Origin: Castanea sativa
Lineage: Eukaryota; Streptophyta; Magnoliopsida; Fagales; Fagaceae
Reading direction: 5' to 3'
NCBI RefSeq assembly: GCF_040712315.1
Contig: NC_134024.1
Span: 1,945,158-2,009,157, forward strand
DNA length: 64,000 nt
Part shown: in pieces, positions 1 to 11,990 of the stretch
How the letters are laid out: every line of letters starts with the position of its first letter
Numbering within the stretch: position 1 is the stretch's first letter
Program-made: the position numbers and the translations under genes
The notes under the pieces: generated by a model
What the model saw: only the letters and a program-made list of their open reading frames with translations
Databases searched by the model: none
Told to the model about the DNA's origin: nothing

Positions 1-142
1 CGAGAAGTTGATGATGGAAGGCAGATGATATAGTTGCACACAATGTAGATAGTGAGTACTTGCCCAATAACGAGCAATACTTGACAGAACCAAAATTATG
101 TATAAAATGACTTCTTTTAGAAAGTAGAAAGCGGGTACTTAC

Positions 143-1422
143 GTATGTGATCCAAGGGCTTGTAAGTATGGATGTTCAAATGTTTTATCCTGCACCAACA
201 AGATCAAACTATTATTGGAAAAACATATTTCAACATGCAAATACAACTCAAGTTCAACTTAATCTTAATCACAACATTGATATCAGTTACATGAGTCTTT
301 TTCCACTTCAACACTTCAAAAGTCATGTTCTTTGCTAACTCTTTGGAAATCTTCTTACTACTACCCACGTATTTTTTTAATCCCCCTATCGGCTTACCCT
401 TAAACACTCCCGCATCTTATCCTTGTTTGATGCAATGCCAATCTTTGCATCAATATCTCAACTCCTCATTTGATTTTCCTTTTGTTGCGAGTCATCCATC
501 TGAACCCTCTTAACATTCACATCATGTCATTTATCTTAATGCTGCCATGTCTAAGACCAACATGTGCTGGGTACACAGCACCATGTCCATATCCTTGTTT
601 TAAGATTAGCATGCAACAAGGTGGGGATACATACAAAGAATCTGGCAAGATAGCTGCTCCAATGATCAGATTAGGTCCTTATATGTTGAACTGGTACTAC
701 CTTACCCATTTTTAATGACTTCTAACAATTAACCCATGCAAGATGCTAATCCCAGTTATCACTAGAAATATATGTGCAGTATAATTATGCGCATGTGCAT
801 GACAATGTACATGGTTGCAAGATTTAGCATCAAATTGGTAAAACAACGCACTTGAAGCATGTGATCAATCCGTCCTTCTTCACTTCCAGTTAACCTCTGA
901 ATCATAAGAGAACCATATGATCTCCCCTCTTTTTCTTGGGAATCCTCTCCCTCTTCTGCAATATAAACATTATAATTTTTACATGTATTAATAATATAGA
1001 TCAAAGAACAGAAGATTGATTAAAATACTTGTCCACACAGCCATAGATAGGCTTAAATAGCAAAAAATGGATTTCCATAATAAATACCGATTAGTTTGAG
1101 CCACCACTCAGTGGAGCTGGATTATAATATCAAAATTATTTTTTGGTCGTGGAGCAACAGTTTGATTTATTTTTCTCTGTTTTTCTTGTTTTTTATTTGT
1201 TAAAAAAGCAGGGGCCTGGGGAAAGGGGGGTGAGGGGTTGATATAGATACTTGGAAGAGGACCACTCTGTTAAGATATATTCCCCCAATCCTCCTTACTT
1301 TTATGAACAGAAGGAGGATAATATGAAGTAACAATGAAAGGGCCATCAGGAAAAGTAATGCAAAACAGAAGGGTGAAAGATTATGTTACCTTCTAGGCTA
1401 TCCATGCTTCTGGATTGGCATT
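143..1422 (-). CDS. SGR2: DDHD-domain phospholipase (SGR2-like), three 3'-side exons, partial
   Basis: Three minus-strand exons can be read: 1390-1422, 852-955 and 143-189. Each is bounded by AG acceptors (tcacag, ttgcag, gtgcag) and GT donors (GTAACA, GTGCGT, GTAAGT). Phases agree across both junctions: 33 nt ends one base into a codon, the 104-nt exon completes it and ends in phase 0, and the 47-nt exon starts in phase 0. The product contains GRSYGSLM, RLTGSEEGRIDHMLQ and DKTFEHPYLQALGSHT, which I recognise as the DDHD domain of plant phosphatidic-acid-preferring phospholipase A1. In Arabidopsis, SGR2 of this family acts at vacuolar or endomembranes in shoot gravitropism. The GT-AG boundaries and open frame suggest a live gene or a recent pseudogene. 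Downstream exons should lie left of position 1. I saw no upstream exons carrying the lipase core between 1.4 and 4 kb, so the 5' part is either far away or lost. Family assignment is from memory of the motif. Confidence 0.68.
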
Positions 1423-3159
1423 CTGTGAGTACTTTGACCTATCTAAACAGCATACAGCTTAGAACTTAACATCTTGCATGAGTAAAAAGCAAACACCACA
1501 CACATATAATATGGTAAATTGTAACATAGCGATTGAGGGGCCTGACTGAAGCTCAACGTCACTTAGTACTATAAATGATTACGAGAACAGTTAAACCGAA
1601 ACAATATGAGATTATTTATATTTACATGATTACTTATTGAGCTAGCATCCTATCCTCCCAAACTGGAAACCAGCCCAACCAGTGTAGTCAATTTGAATGC
1701 ACATACACACTACTTCATTCAAAGTTGAGAGAAATGGGAACCTGGCAATGGCCATGCTAAATTATGGGTCAAGCCAAAATCGAACCCACCAATCAAGTAG
1801 AAGCTTTGGTATATGTGACAATATTAAGATTAATTTGGAAAATATTTCAACTTCTAGGATTAGAAGAGGACGAATGTTTACTTTTAACTATTTAGCAAAA
1901 AAAAACTATTTAAAAGTTACATACATTAGTATATATAAGTGGTATTTCCAGATTTAAATCTATAACAAGTGGAGTACAAGTGCCATTGTACTTGAAACCA
2001 ACAGATTCAAGAGTTCAAACTCCAACTTTATTTTTATAAGTGGCAAGTTATACATGCATCTAGTGGATTTCAAAATCTGTTTTCCCCATTCTAAGGGGCA
2101 AGGAAGTTCCAATTGAGGCACAGCTCATTGCCAAATCCACCTTTAAATTTCACCAAATAGCATAGCCAAAATTTCAAAGAAATGAAACCCCACCCCCAGG
2201 CACAATTTCATTTTCAATCTCATTTATCTTCAAAGAGACATTTGATTCCCCACTAATAAGTTGGGAATTATAATCCCAGTTATTGATATTATAAAGAAAA
2301 AGAAAAATGCAAAGGGAAGGTTAAACTAAAGCAACCTTCGCCCACCCAAAGCTTTCCATATCTAGATTATTTTTGAAGCCCCACTCAAAATGTTGTCGAC
2401 TCCTTTATGAGACCTTTTCTTACTCCTCTCTGCCAACTTCATGTACAAGAACCATTTAACCTATTTCCATAATGCAGGTACCCTAAACTGTAATTTTAAA
2501 CTAGTAATATGTCTAAAGAGAAACCATATGATCACCTAAAATCTGCTTGCTCAAAGCAGGCAAAAAGGATAGAAAACTTGATCAAAAGGCAGGTGCTGAT
2601 CAATCACCAAGAGAAATAAAACCAAAGTTTCAGATGACGATTAAGATGTTAGCAAAAAAATTTGAAGCAGAAGGGAGCATCTCCAAATCATAGCCTCATA
2701 TCTACTACAATATTCTTTATCTTCCACTATTGATTTGAAACCAAGGAAGTTATATTATCTTACAGCTCTTCAGAATGTAATGTTACTACGCATTTGAAAT
2801 AAAAACTTGTGGCTGACATAAAGCTTAGAAAAGAAGTTAAAGAATCTGTGTAAAGATCCAGTGACCCTGATAAAAAGAAGTGATGTAGAGAGCACAATCA
2901 AATTTATTCAGAGTCTATTGTCAATTTACCGATTTTCCCAAAAACTTAAACTATTAGGAAATGATGAATTTAATCATAATTCTAATACTCCCCTTCACAT
3001 GTGGGCTTAGAATCTCCTTTGATAAATGGGACCCAACATACGGGATTCTTAAAATTTTAAATGAGATGAGAAGAAGTACCAATAGAATCTAAACTTTAAG
3101 AGATCTACAAGATGGGTGGATAGAAAGACATGGACCAAATCCAGTCTTTTCTACTGATT
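1423..3159. other. AT-rich intergenic or intronic DNA, no gene seen
   Basis: No open frame with recognisable protein similarity was found on either strand. If the DDHD gene is intact this could be one of its introns. A stretch near 2340-2460 reads as basic peptide on the minus strand, but it has no motif I can name. Confidence 0.4.
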
Positions 3160-3305
3160 CACTTCACTGATAGCATTTTGAAGGTTCAGATCCTCACTCA
3201 CTGCAGTTAAGACAATATTGTCAGGCTTAAGGTCGCCATAATGGGAGAGTTATGCATACACACCAAACCTGAAGCCACACCTTTTAATATCTCTACTGTT
3301 TCCAT
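3160..3305 (-). pseudogene. protein-kinase catalytic-loop relic
   Basis: Read on the minus strand, 3240-3190 gives HYGDLKPDNIVLT, which resembles the H-R/G-D-L-K-P-x-N catalytic loop of serine/threonine kinases. It is preceded, after an apparent one-base frameshift near 3241-3246, by a segment reading VASGLVCMHNS, like the helix that precedes the loop. Nothing beyond about 150 bp matches a kinase, and the DFG region is not recognisable. This is most simply a decayed fragment; kinase identity rests on one motif. Confidence 0.35.
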
Positions 3306-3479
3306 CCATGTCATTCATATCTCATAAGTCAAACCCATTCCAACAAATCAAAATTATAATTTATTAGAAATGATTGAAAGAAAAACAACATAAACTTTCT
3401 AACTCTTCAAGTTCTATATTCTTTACAATACATTTTTTTATTTTTTATAATTTATTGATCAACAAGTCTTTTTATTATA

Positions 3480-3637
3480 AACATGAACAAATGCTACCCA
3501 AAATTCTTGGGCAAGCAGGCTGTGTTACCCTAATCAAATCCCTTCTGCAAACTCTCCCTATCTACACCATGTCCTGTTACAAACTACCAAAGGGCATATG
3601 CAGACAAAAAATTCGTAGCTTTTGGAGGGGACAATAA
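3480..3637 (+). mobile_element. LINE reverse-transcriptase fragment
   Basis: The plus-strand frame reads MLPKILGQAGCVTLIKS followed by LLQTLPIYTMSCYKLPKGIC and IRSFWRGQ. This is the region after the RT fingers and palm in plant L1-type LINEs (typical pattern LSxAGxxTLIKSVLQxLPxYxMS). Only about 50 residues survive, flanked by unrelated AT-rich DNA and an A-run at 3646-3660 that could be a remnant poly(A) tail. It is an inactive scrap. Confidence 0.6.
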
Positions 3638-3660
3638 GAAGAAGCAAAAAAAAAAAAAAA

Positions 3661-4189
3661 TTCCAAACTGAGATTGCTAGCTCACAGCTAGCAGAGTACA
3701 ACCACTCTGATATGCACAAAAAGTCCTTCATAGACCACTTAACTGAGATTGCTAGCCTACAAATCAACAAGACTAACAATTTGACACCAATACTATTAAA
3801 GCCAGGCTATAGACAGGGATAGTATCTAGGATCTGCCAATGACAGTTCCACCAGATTGGAAACATCTTAGGGCCTAATTAACACCAACTGCTTTCAACAC
3901 AGAGCAACACCTGAGGCAATCATCAACTTCTACCAACTATCTTTGAACATTCTTGAGCTGGACAGATTCCTTCATGTCCCAGTTACATCATAATACTCGA
4001 TATTTGATAGAATCACAGTTGGAGCCTTTGCTTTCAACTCTAGGTTTGGCATCCTTGTTAACGGATTTGACTATCTGTTCTAACAGCTTTTTTCTTTTAC
4101 ATTCATAATAGGATGTTCGATTGCTTAGTGGTCACATTGTTTGTGTTACACACTGTTTATAGATTTATGGTCTAATTTTAGACAGAATA
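3661..4189. other. intergenic, short direct repeat only
   Basis: The word ACTGAGATTGCTAGC occurs at 3667 and again near 3741. No gene, RNA or further element was recognised. Confidence 0.4.
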
Positions 4190-5500
4190 TTAGACTGTCT
4201 TCTGTACTTGCATATCAGCTTGGTACATGCTGCCTGTGTTTTATCATTGAGACCCATGTACGTACTGCTATCCATTTGAGATGCATTATATAAGATCAGA
4301 AATAAATTTCTTGATTTATACTGGTATTTCCCTCATATTTAAGCTGAGACGTGGTTGTTTTGAGGAGCATATTCACTAGTGCCTTGTTTCTAGGAAGATG
4401 CTCAGAGGTTGAACCTTCTTTTTGCATCCTCTTAACCTTAGTACCCAGTAGGTGCACAAACGATTAGCCAAAAGATGCTTTCCCCTTCCATTTCTGTATT
4501 AGCACATGAAAAGTGTTTGTGTCAAGTTAGGAAAAAAGGTTCCTAGTTTCTGTATTACACATTATGCTGTTTAGTTCACAATTCATATATAAATGAGATG
4601 TGATTATGGTTTATTTATTTTTGGATAAGTATAATCAGAGTCTTATTATTTTAACTTTATTAATGCATCTTTGGCCATTAACATATGGTTCTTGAGTCTT
4701 ACTTTTAAAAATCTTTGACTTACATATAAATTCTAAATAAGATTTCCAGTAGTCCTTTTTTTTCCCCCTCTGTTTTTTCCAATTATTCTTTTGGGTAGAA
4801 AGTTCTTGCTTTAAACTGTATTTTCACTGCATTCCTCATGTTTGGTTGTCTTAAGCTCATGAAGAGAAATTAGTGCTCAAAGTCATAATATCCAAGAACT
4901 ACCTGTTGAAAAATTTTGTGTCTGTCTTCTTTTATGTTATTGGGAACACAACTTGATCATTTGTGTTACCTAAGTTAGCAATATCTATTTGAATTTGGGA
5001 TTGTACTCATATAGTCATGACTCATAAGTTACTCTTTTGTTATTCACTGTTGCATGTCCATATACAATAGCACTTTATGTAGTTTTTTCTCCTTTATCAT
5101 ATGCATCTCTTTTTATATTTTAATCATTTTGAAAGTAAGAAGTAAGAAATCTTTTGTCGTTGCTTACGAACATGCTTGCATTTTTGTTTTCCTCAAAATG
5201 TAGTTACGGTTATTTTTGTACCCATATAGTCATGACTCATAAGTTACTCTTTTGTTATTCACTGTTGCATGTCCATATACAATAGCACTTTATGTAGTTT
5301 TTGTGTGTGCCTTCTTTTATGTTATTGGGAACACAACTTGATCATTTGTGTTACCTAAGTTAGCAATATCTATTTTGAATTTGTGATTGTACTCATATAG
5401 TCATGACTCATTAACTACTTTTTTGTTATTCACTGTTGCATGTCCATATACTTATACAATAGCACTTTATGTAGTTTTTCTCCTTTATCGTATGTGTGGA
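4190..5500. repeat. diverged third copy of the NLR-flank duplication, with internal direct repeats
   Basis: 4210-4330 matches 6310-6430 and 30,990-31,100 (shared words such as TTGGTACATGC, CATTTGAGA, AGAAATAAATTTCT). A block of about 170 bp starting TTATGTTATTGGGAACACAA occurs at about 4927-5093 and again at about 5312-5490, with a partial copy at 5219-5310, so it is locally triplicated. The same block exists once in copies A (about 6670-6850) and B (about 31,770-31,950). It is more diverged than A is from B, so the duplication is probably older. Confidence 0.6.
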
Positions 5501-5630
5501 GGGACGAACCTCTCCCTTAGAAGGTATTGTCCACTTTGGGTGAAGATCCTCACGGATTTGCTCAATCCACATCGGGGAGAGACGCCTCCCACCTTCAACT
5601 TATAAGCGTTGGGCCTAAGTGTAGGTGTAC
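5501..5630. other. unclassified repeat-like segment
   Basis: A GC-richer stretch (CCACTTTGGGTGAAGATCC, CCTCACGGATTTGCTC) that is not shared with copy B and abuts the NLR scrap. It resembles non-coding high-copy plant repeats, but I cannot place it in a family. Confidence 0.25.
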
Positions 5631-5735
5631 CATCGTGTGTGTGAAAGCAGTAGATGAGATGGAATTATGTGACTCAATTCAAAACATGAAACTACTTCAC
5701 TACTTGTTTATCATGACAACTAATGTTTTGTGAAG
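5631..5735 (+). pseudogene. NLR leucine-rich-repeat relic
   Basis: The plus frame reads VKAVDEMELCDSIQNMK then LLHYLFIMTTN, nearly the same as residues encoded at 20,047-20,130 of the NLR pseudogene (VKAADEMDLCDSIHNMK, MRYLCVMVTN). Immediately afterwards the sequence GAAGGTAGCTTCTCA matches the region just past the stop codon of the other copy (about 20,664). Roughly 530 bp of LRR and 3' end are therefore deleted here. It marks the left end of duplication copy A and shows that copy A once carried its own NLR. Confidence 0.8.
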
Positions 5736-7004
5736 GTAGCTTCTCAATTCTGCGTTTTACTTCTTCTTTTTATCTTCTTTCATGAATGTTTATTTCATTC
5801 ATTTTGATCTTATATCCTTCTAAAAAAAACTTGGAATAAACACACCAAGTTCTGGGTCTGACTCAAAATGTTGTTTTTATATTTGTATTTAGGTATGTAT
5901 CAGTGTATGCATGAATACTGGTATGTTTGTAGGTGTGTTCTGTATGTGGGTATGTAAAACCCATGATATGTTTGAGGAAAGTTCTCCGTGGATGTTGTGT
6001 GATTGGAAGATATAAGATGGTGACTTATGTAACCCCAAGACTTTTGCCGGATTTTTCATTATATCTCTTTCATGCATGTTGATTATCCTAAGCATGCATA
6101 TGATTTTCAATTGTATGTACATATGTTTATTAGATTTGGCTGGATATGATGTCTTATTTGTAGTTTGGAACATGTCTTGGTCTGTTTTAATAAGCCACAT
6201 ATTTGCCCTTTTTTTTATACACATAAATATCTGTGTTTCAAACTTCCGAGTGCTTACTTTGCTTCTTGTATAATTTGACAACTAGTCATCGTGAGAAAAA
6301 TTGATTAATAATAGGTTGGTACATGCATACTGTGTCTTTTCATTGATTCCCTTGTACATGCTTCTAGCCATTTGAGAAGCAACATGTAAGTTCAGGAATA
6401 AATTTTTCGACTTTATACATGTTGTCCCTCATATTTTCCTCACAGGTATTCCCCTCCCGAAGCTGAGACATGGTTGTTTTTACTTTTTAGGAGATTTAAG
6501 TATGGGGGACTAGTCCATTGTTTAAATGAGATGTGATTAAGGCTTATTTACTTATTGATTAGTATAATCATATTTTAATTTCTTCCCTTTATTAATGCAT
6601 CTTTGACCATTAATCTATGGTTCGAGTCCTCATTAATATCAAACTAATACATTTTGGAACAATTTTTGTTTCAGTCTTCTATTATGTGATCAGAACTGCA
6701 ACTTGATACTGTGTGTTCCCTAAGTTAGCAATCTCTATTTGGATTTGTAATCATACTCTTAGTCATTCCTCATAAGTTACCATTTTATTATTCAGTGTTG
6801 CATGTGCATATACTAATATAACAGCCACTTTGTGTAGTTTTTCTCCTCTATCAGACGCTTCTCTTTTTTCTTTTTATACGTTTTTTTTTTTTTTGGTTAT
6901 CATTTTAATAGTAAGAAGTAAGATGTCTCTTCTCTTTGCTTACAATTATGCTTTCCTTCTTGTTTTCCTTAAAACGTATTTATGGTTATTTTTGTTTAAA
7001 CTTT

Positions 7005-7206
7005 ATAGGCCATGCGGTGTGGGTGTAGGAAGTTCATAGATTCCTTTTCTTGCTGTTCAGGAAGCATATCTAATTGCATACTTAATGAGAAGATGCTATG
7101 GGAGCCTCTGACGGTCCAAGGCTTTCTGAAATGCAGAAGCAAGTACTTTAGACTCTATAGAGGGAATTTGAATGCAGCTTGTTCCAAATCTGCTGAAGAG
7201 TGATGT
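7005..7206 (+). other. conserved block of unknown role, repeated at 32,095-32,255
   Basis: The segment GCAGTGTGGGTGTAG...TTCATAG...GAAGCATATC...GAAGATGCTATGG is better conserved between copies A and B than its surroundings. Copy A carries about 50 extra bases (from GAGCCTCTGACGG) relative to copy B. It lies about 1.3 kb past the NLR end and could be a 3'-UTR exon of the ancestral NLR transcript; that is inference only. The short frames in it differ between copies, so coding is unlikely. Confidence 0.3.
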
Positions 7207-7771
7207 AAGATTCAATCAACTGTGTCAGCTGAGTTCTGCTTAATTCCAAGCAAGTAGTAGATTGGCAAATTTTCCTCTACATTGAGTACTTCACCGTGGT
7301 AAGAAATAACCTGATCAGCTCAGGAGCCCTGATACAATTGGGTGGTTGTCATTCAAAGTCAGTGTCTAAATCATAAATCCTAAGCCTTGAACTAAGATAT
7401 TTATTTGATTCCTATTCTGTTTTAGAGCTGAAATTTGTTTCTTTCATTAGTTAAATCTCCTGTCCCAAATTCTTAGTATTTGTAAATTAAGATATGGTAT
7501 ACTACTTTAACAGTTGCAAATCTTTTTTACTAGTGATTTCCCTTTTCTCTTCATGGTTAGCATATATTATAGATGAACGTTATTACTTATACCAGTTCTT
7601 TTTTATATGGTTCCCTGTTTTGGCATTGGTAAATATTGCCACTTATTGCCTGTTCGTGCTCTTCAACATATGCTTACTTCAAACCTAGATGTCCAATGCA
7701 TTTCCTTTGTGTTGCTTATGACATGATAGACAGTTTGCCATTCAGCCCTTTTTTTCTATTTTTTATGGCTT

Positions 7772-8084
7772 AAATATATTGTTGGTCCCTAAATTTTAGC
7801 ATGAGTGATTTTAGTACCTAAATTTTGAAGTAATTGTTTTTACTTTTTTAGTCCCTTGAATGACATGGCCAAACTAGAGAGTAGAGACTAATATGTCATC
7901 TCTCCATAGGGACTCAATGTGATCACTTTAACTTTATTAGGAACTAAAATGGATCACTTAAATCAAGTTTTTTAAGGACTCAAAACTATCACTTCGAGTT
8001 TATTAGCTACTAATAGTTATCACAACTTTAGGGACTAAAATGACTCATGAGTTAAAAGTTTAGAGACCAACAATTTATTTTGGT
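7772..8084. mobile_element. MITE with long imperfect terminal inverted repeats (copy A)
   Basis: The left end TTGTTGGTCCCTAAATTTTA and the right end, whose reverse complement reads TTGTTGGTCTCTAAACTTTT, form an inverted repeat of roughly 40 bp that extends to GATTTTAGT on both sides. The interior has no coding potential. The same element sits at the paralogous position 32,811-33,096, so it predates the A/B duplication. The superfamily is uncertain; Mutator-like MITEs with this kind of end are common in eudicots. Confidence 0.6.
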
Positions 8085-8541
8085 CTTTTTTTAAACAAAA
8101 TAAAATAAAATAATAGAAGGCAATAAGAAAGAAATATGAGGGACTCTCCAACTACATCATTGCCAGATCAGTCTCATTTGCAACCCAACAAAGACTGGGG
8201 ATCAAATCCCAATTGTTATTTGAAAAAGCCAAGAGCCAATGTCCAATGACAATTACTTACTGATGCCTCCAAAAAAGAAAAAATATAGGAGATTATTGCT
8301 AAATGCCTTTTCAACAACTTAACGTTGGTGTAGACCGTGACATCTTTCTCAATATAATACGATGATGGCTATTGAACACTAATTAAAAGGGCCAATTGTC
8401 TGGGCCTGTCATATTTTTCTCTAATAAATATACAAATGCGCAGTAATAATCCAAAACAAGCCATGTCACAGCAATAATTAAAAATAGAAAAGCGGGTACT
8501 TTCTCTCAGTTTTGTCCCTTTTTCCCTTTTATTATGTTATC

Positions 8542-8543
<2 letters not shown>

Positions 8544-8583
<40 letters not shown>
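8544..8583. repeat. (TAA)n microsatellite
   Basis: About thirteen uninterrupted ATA/TAA trinucleotide units. Confidence 0.95.
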
Positions 8584-8867
8584 GTAAAGCAGAAAAAAAA
8601 TCCAATTAAATTTTAAATTGAAATTCAATTAGAGTCTAATTTTGCGTCATGTGTCTTGTCTAATCTAAATTTTAGAATTTTTTGCCAAGTGAGTTAATTT
8701 AGTGTAAAAATTGAATTTTAATTAGAGTTTAATTTTGCACTATGTGTCATATCTAATTTAAATTTTTAAATTTTTGTGCCAAATTAGTTAATTTAGTGTA
8801 GAAAATGAAGAATCCAATATAATAAACCATAAAAAACATAATCATATAACTAAAAACAAAAATTCAA

Positions 8868-9071
8868 ATTTATAAGTCATCTTTTTTTTAGAGAGTTTCG
8901 ACATATAATGTCCACTCCTGTAAACCATAACAAACATAATCATATAACCACTCCTAATAATAGCTCTTTATCATCAGACCAAGACACTAATCAGTTTTTG
9001 GTGTAGACGGAGATTGAACCTATCAGAGACTTTACTAGTTGAGCTAGCTGGAACCCACATTTATAAGTCAT
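8868..9071 (-). mobile_element. tRNA-derived SINE with 13-bp target duplication
   Basis: Body 8881-9058, minus strand. The sense strand carries a pol III A-box-like TAGCTCAACTAGTAAAG and a B-box-like GGTTCAATC, then CACCAAAAACTGATTAG, and ends in a short A-run (the Ts at 8882-8889). The flanks are perfect 13-bp direct repeats ATTTATAAGTCAT at 8868-8880 and 9059-9071. About 30 bp inside the 3' part (8921-8950) is a near copy of host sequence at 8821-8850, flanked by a repeated AGGAGT. I recall this SINE type from woody-eudicot genomes; the family name is not known to me. Confidence 0.8.
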
Positions 9072-10984
9072 ATATATATATAAAGCTAAGAGAAAATTCA
9101 ATTAAATTTCAAATTGGATTCTAACTGTTATCTAATTTTGCACCACATGTCCTATTTATATATTTTTTAATTTCTAGGTGAGTTAATGTAAATAATTTAT
9201 CTTTAGAGAGAGTTTTATTTCCCAATTTTAGAATCAAATATGGAATCATATCATAAATATTCATCTAAGTGAGTTATTAAGTACAAATACTCAAGAATAT
9301 AAATAAATTAATCGTAAAAAAAAAATGCTTCACAATAACAAAAATTAAGAAATAATAAAAATAAATAAATAAAAATAGACATGAATAATTTACATTTTAT
9401 ACCTAATAATATTCTTACAAAACTTTTTAAAGAGTTAACAAAATATAAGAATGACTATTAATAGTATTTAAATTACATATATAGAAATAATAATATGCAT
9501 CTTATTATATATCTTCAAGTGTATCTATGCATATACATGGGGTTACAAGCTAGTTTATATAATTTTATTGTGTTGAAAGCTAAAATAAAACTATTAGTAT
9601 TGAGTATTATATAATGTGAAAAGATAAAATATATAAAAATAACTTTTTGTGGTGCCAAATAACTAGATTTATGACTCCCTAAATTTGGATGCTCTAACTA
9701 GCTAATCATTCATTTCCTTAGTAACCACTTTTGGTATATGTGCAATAACTTGTTCGATTGCACTCGGGTTTGAAGATTGGAAAAGTGCAAAAATTATTGA
9801 GTAATCACCCTTTAAATATCACTTTGTTCTCCAACAGGACCAACACTAGCGTGACAGTTTTATAATGGTGCTCATTGATTTTCTGAATCATGGTGAAAAA
9901 TAGAAAAGCTGGCTAGCTATTCTATCATGCTTTGAGTCACTATTAATCTTCTGTTGCCCAAAAAAGCCTATATTACAAAGGAGATAATATATCATCCATT
10001 GAGTGGACGTACGTACCGTCCGCTAATGGATACTATAATTTCAGCAATACAATGGATCAATTGCCTACTGCATTAAAAATCAAACGAGTAACAAAGTAGT
10101 GATCAAGCTAGCAATTACCTTTTTCTGTTGTTCATTAATAAAATTTAGTTTTTTTTTTTTTTTTTTTGTGAAGTAAAATTCAGAATATTGAAAAACACCA
10201 CGTCATAAAACAAAACCAAAATTAAAGCATTAATATAGATCCAAAATATTTTTATGATAAATAAAGGATGAGTTGTTGTTAGGTAAGGCTTGGTCAATTA
10301 ATTAGCATCCAAGATGTATACTTTAACCAATAAGCTAGTATCCCAAAAAAAAAAAAAAAACCAATAAGCTACAGTTTATTTAAATTTTTTGTTTTATGCT
10401 GCTAACAATTGTTGAATACAGCTCGTTTTTATGAGTTATGTAGTATATATTAAATGAATTGGTTTCTGAAAAAAAAAAAAAAAAAAAAAAACGAAGTCAA
10501 TGATTACTACAGCTCATTTTCTATCATTTCTGAATATATATATATATATCTTGGATGTTAAGTTGTTAACTGAGGAACTCTTACCTGACTCGTAGTAAAA
10601 TAAGCTATACCAGACTACCCATTCTCATCAAGTGGAGAAAAGCCTTCTTTGTATTATTTCTCATTTGCAATCCTCCCATTTGTAAACTCTCCTTTAAGCT
10701 CTTGAAGTCTACAAGTTTCCTGAAGAATATATTTAAGTGTAATTTTCAAGTAAGTTTATGTTTCAAAATATTTCACCACTTTATTTTGCCCATTTTAAAT
10801 ATTTTAAAGCAATAATTTGTATTTGTTTCTATATTTGATAGTTTGTTCTTTTGGTTCTCCTAGGTTCCTACATCTATCTTCAAGTCTTGGATACCGATTC
10901 GAGTAATGGAGGTTGGAATTGAAAACTTTTATCTATTATTTTATAAATTTGAAGATTGTAAATTATTGTTCAATTATACTTGTG

Positions 10985-11990
10985 TCTATGTCATATATTT
11001 ATTCTTTATTAAATATTGAGACCACACTTCATGAGGTTGAAGTTGAGGTTGGTTCAGTTTGAATTTCTAATTGTTCTGCTTTGTAGTCAATTAGTTTGTC
11101 CTTGTAGTGTGGGGGTATTTCATTAGGAATAAATAAAGGGTTTTCTATCTTTTCACTTGGTGGAATAACTTCATTTTATGTATTACCTTTTCTATTCTCT
11201 CTCATTGGTCACCTAATTATACGGCTACTGTATTGGTTTAAATTGCAAATTGAATGCTTTTATTATTAATGAAACATATAGTTTGAAAATAATAATAAAA
11301 AGGTCAAATATTCAGCAAAAAAAAAAAAAAAGGTCAAATTGTTTGATCAAATAATGATAAAGAGGAATGAAAGTCCACAATAATGCTTTGAGTGTTTCCA
11401 CTTTATGCTCTACCAATTACACTATCACACATTTTTCTCCCACTCATTTTCATGTAACCAAAGTATATTGTTTTAAAAATAAAAAATCAAATACGTTATA
11501 TATTATAAATGATGAAGTATAAAATGAAACACGAGAGTAAACACGAGATTTTACATGAGATTCTTGTTTGAGAGGGAGAGGATTGAAAACAATTAAAGTA
11601 AATTGGTCCCTTAAGGAAACATGATTCATTCTTTATTAATTATTGAGACCACACTTCATGAGGTTGAGGTTGGGTCAAGTTCAATTATTATTATTATTTT
11701 ATGGCAGTTTGAATTTCTAATTGTTCTGCTTTTAATCAATTAGTTTTTCCTTTTGTTAGTAAATTTCATTTGTAAGTGTGAGGGTATTTCATAAGGAATA
11801 AATAAGGGTTTTCTGTCTTTTCAATTGGTGGAATGATTGAAATCGCTTCATTTTATGTATCAAAATTTTCTATTCTCTCTCATTGCTCATCTATTGTCTA
11901 ACTGTATCGGTTTAAATTGCAAATTGCAATGCTTTTATTATCAATGAAACTTATCGTTTGAAAAGAAAAAGGCCAAATTGCCTAATCAAT
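10985..11990. repeat. local tandem duplication, about 640-bp spacing
   Basis: ATTGAGACCACACTTCATGA followed by AGGTTGAGGTTGG, TTTGAATTTCTAATTGTTCT and the GGGTTTTCTATCTTTTC/GGTGGAAT string occurs at about 11,015-11,190 and again at about 11,640-11,850. Related blocks occur in copy B near 41,180 and 42,285-42,480. AT-rich, no gene. Confidence 0.65.

Noticed and set aside
5889..6281. 130-aa minus-strand open frame
   Set aside because: It lies in duplicated non-coding NLR flank, is not open in copy B (30,701 onward), and has no recognisable motif.
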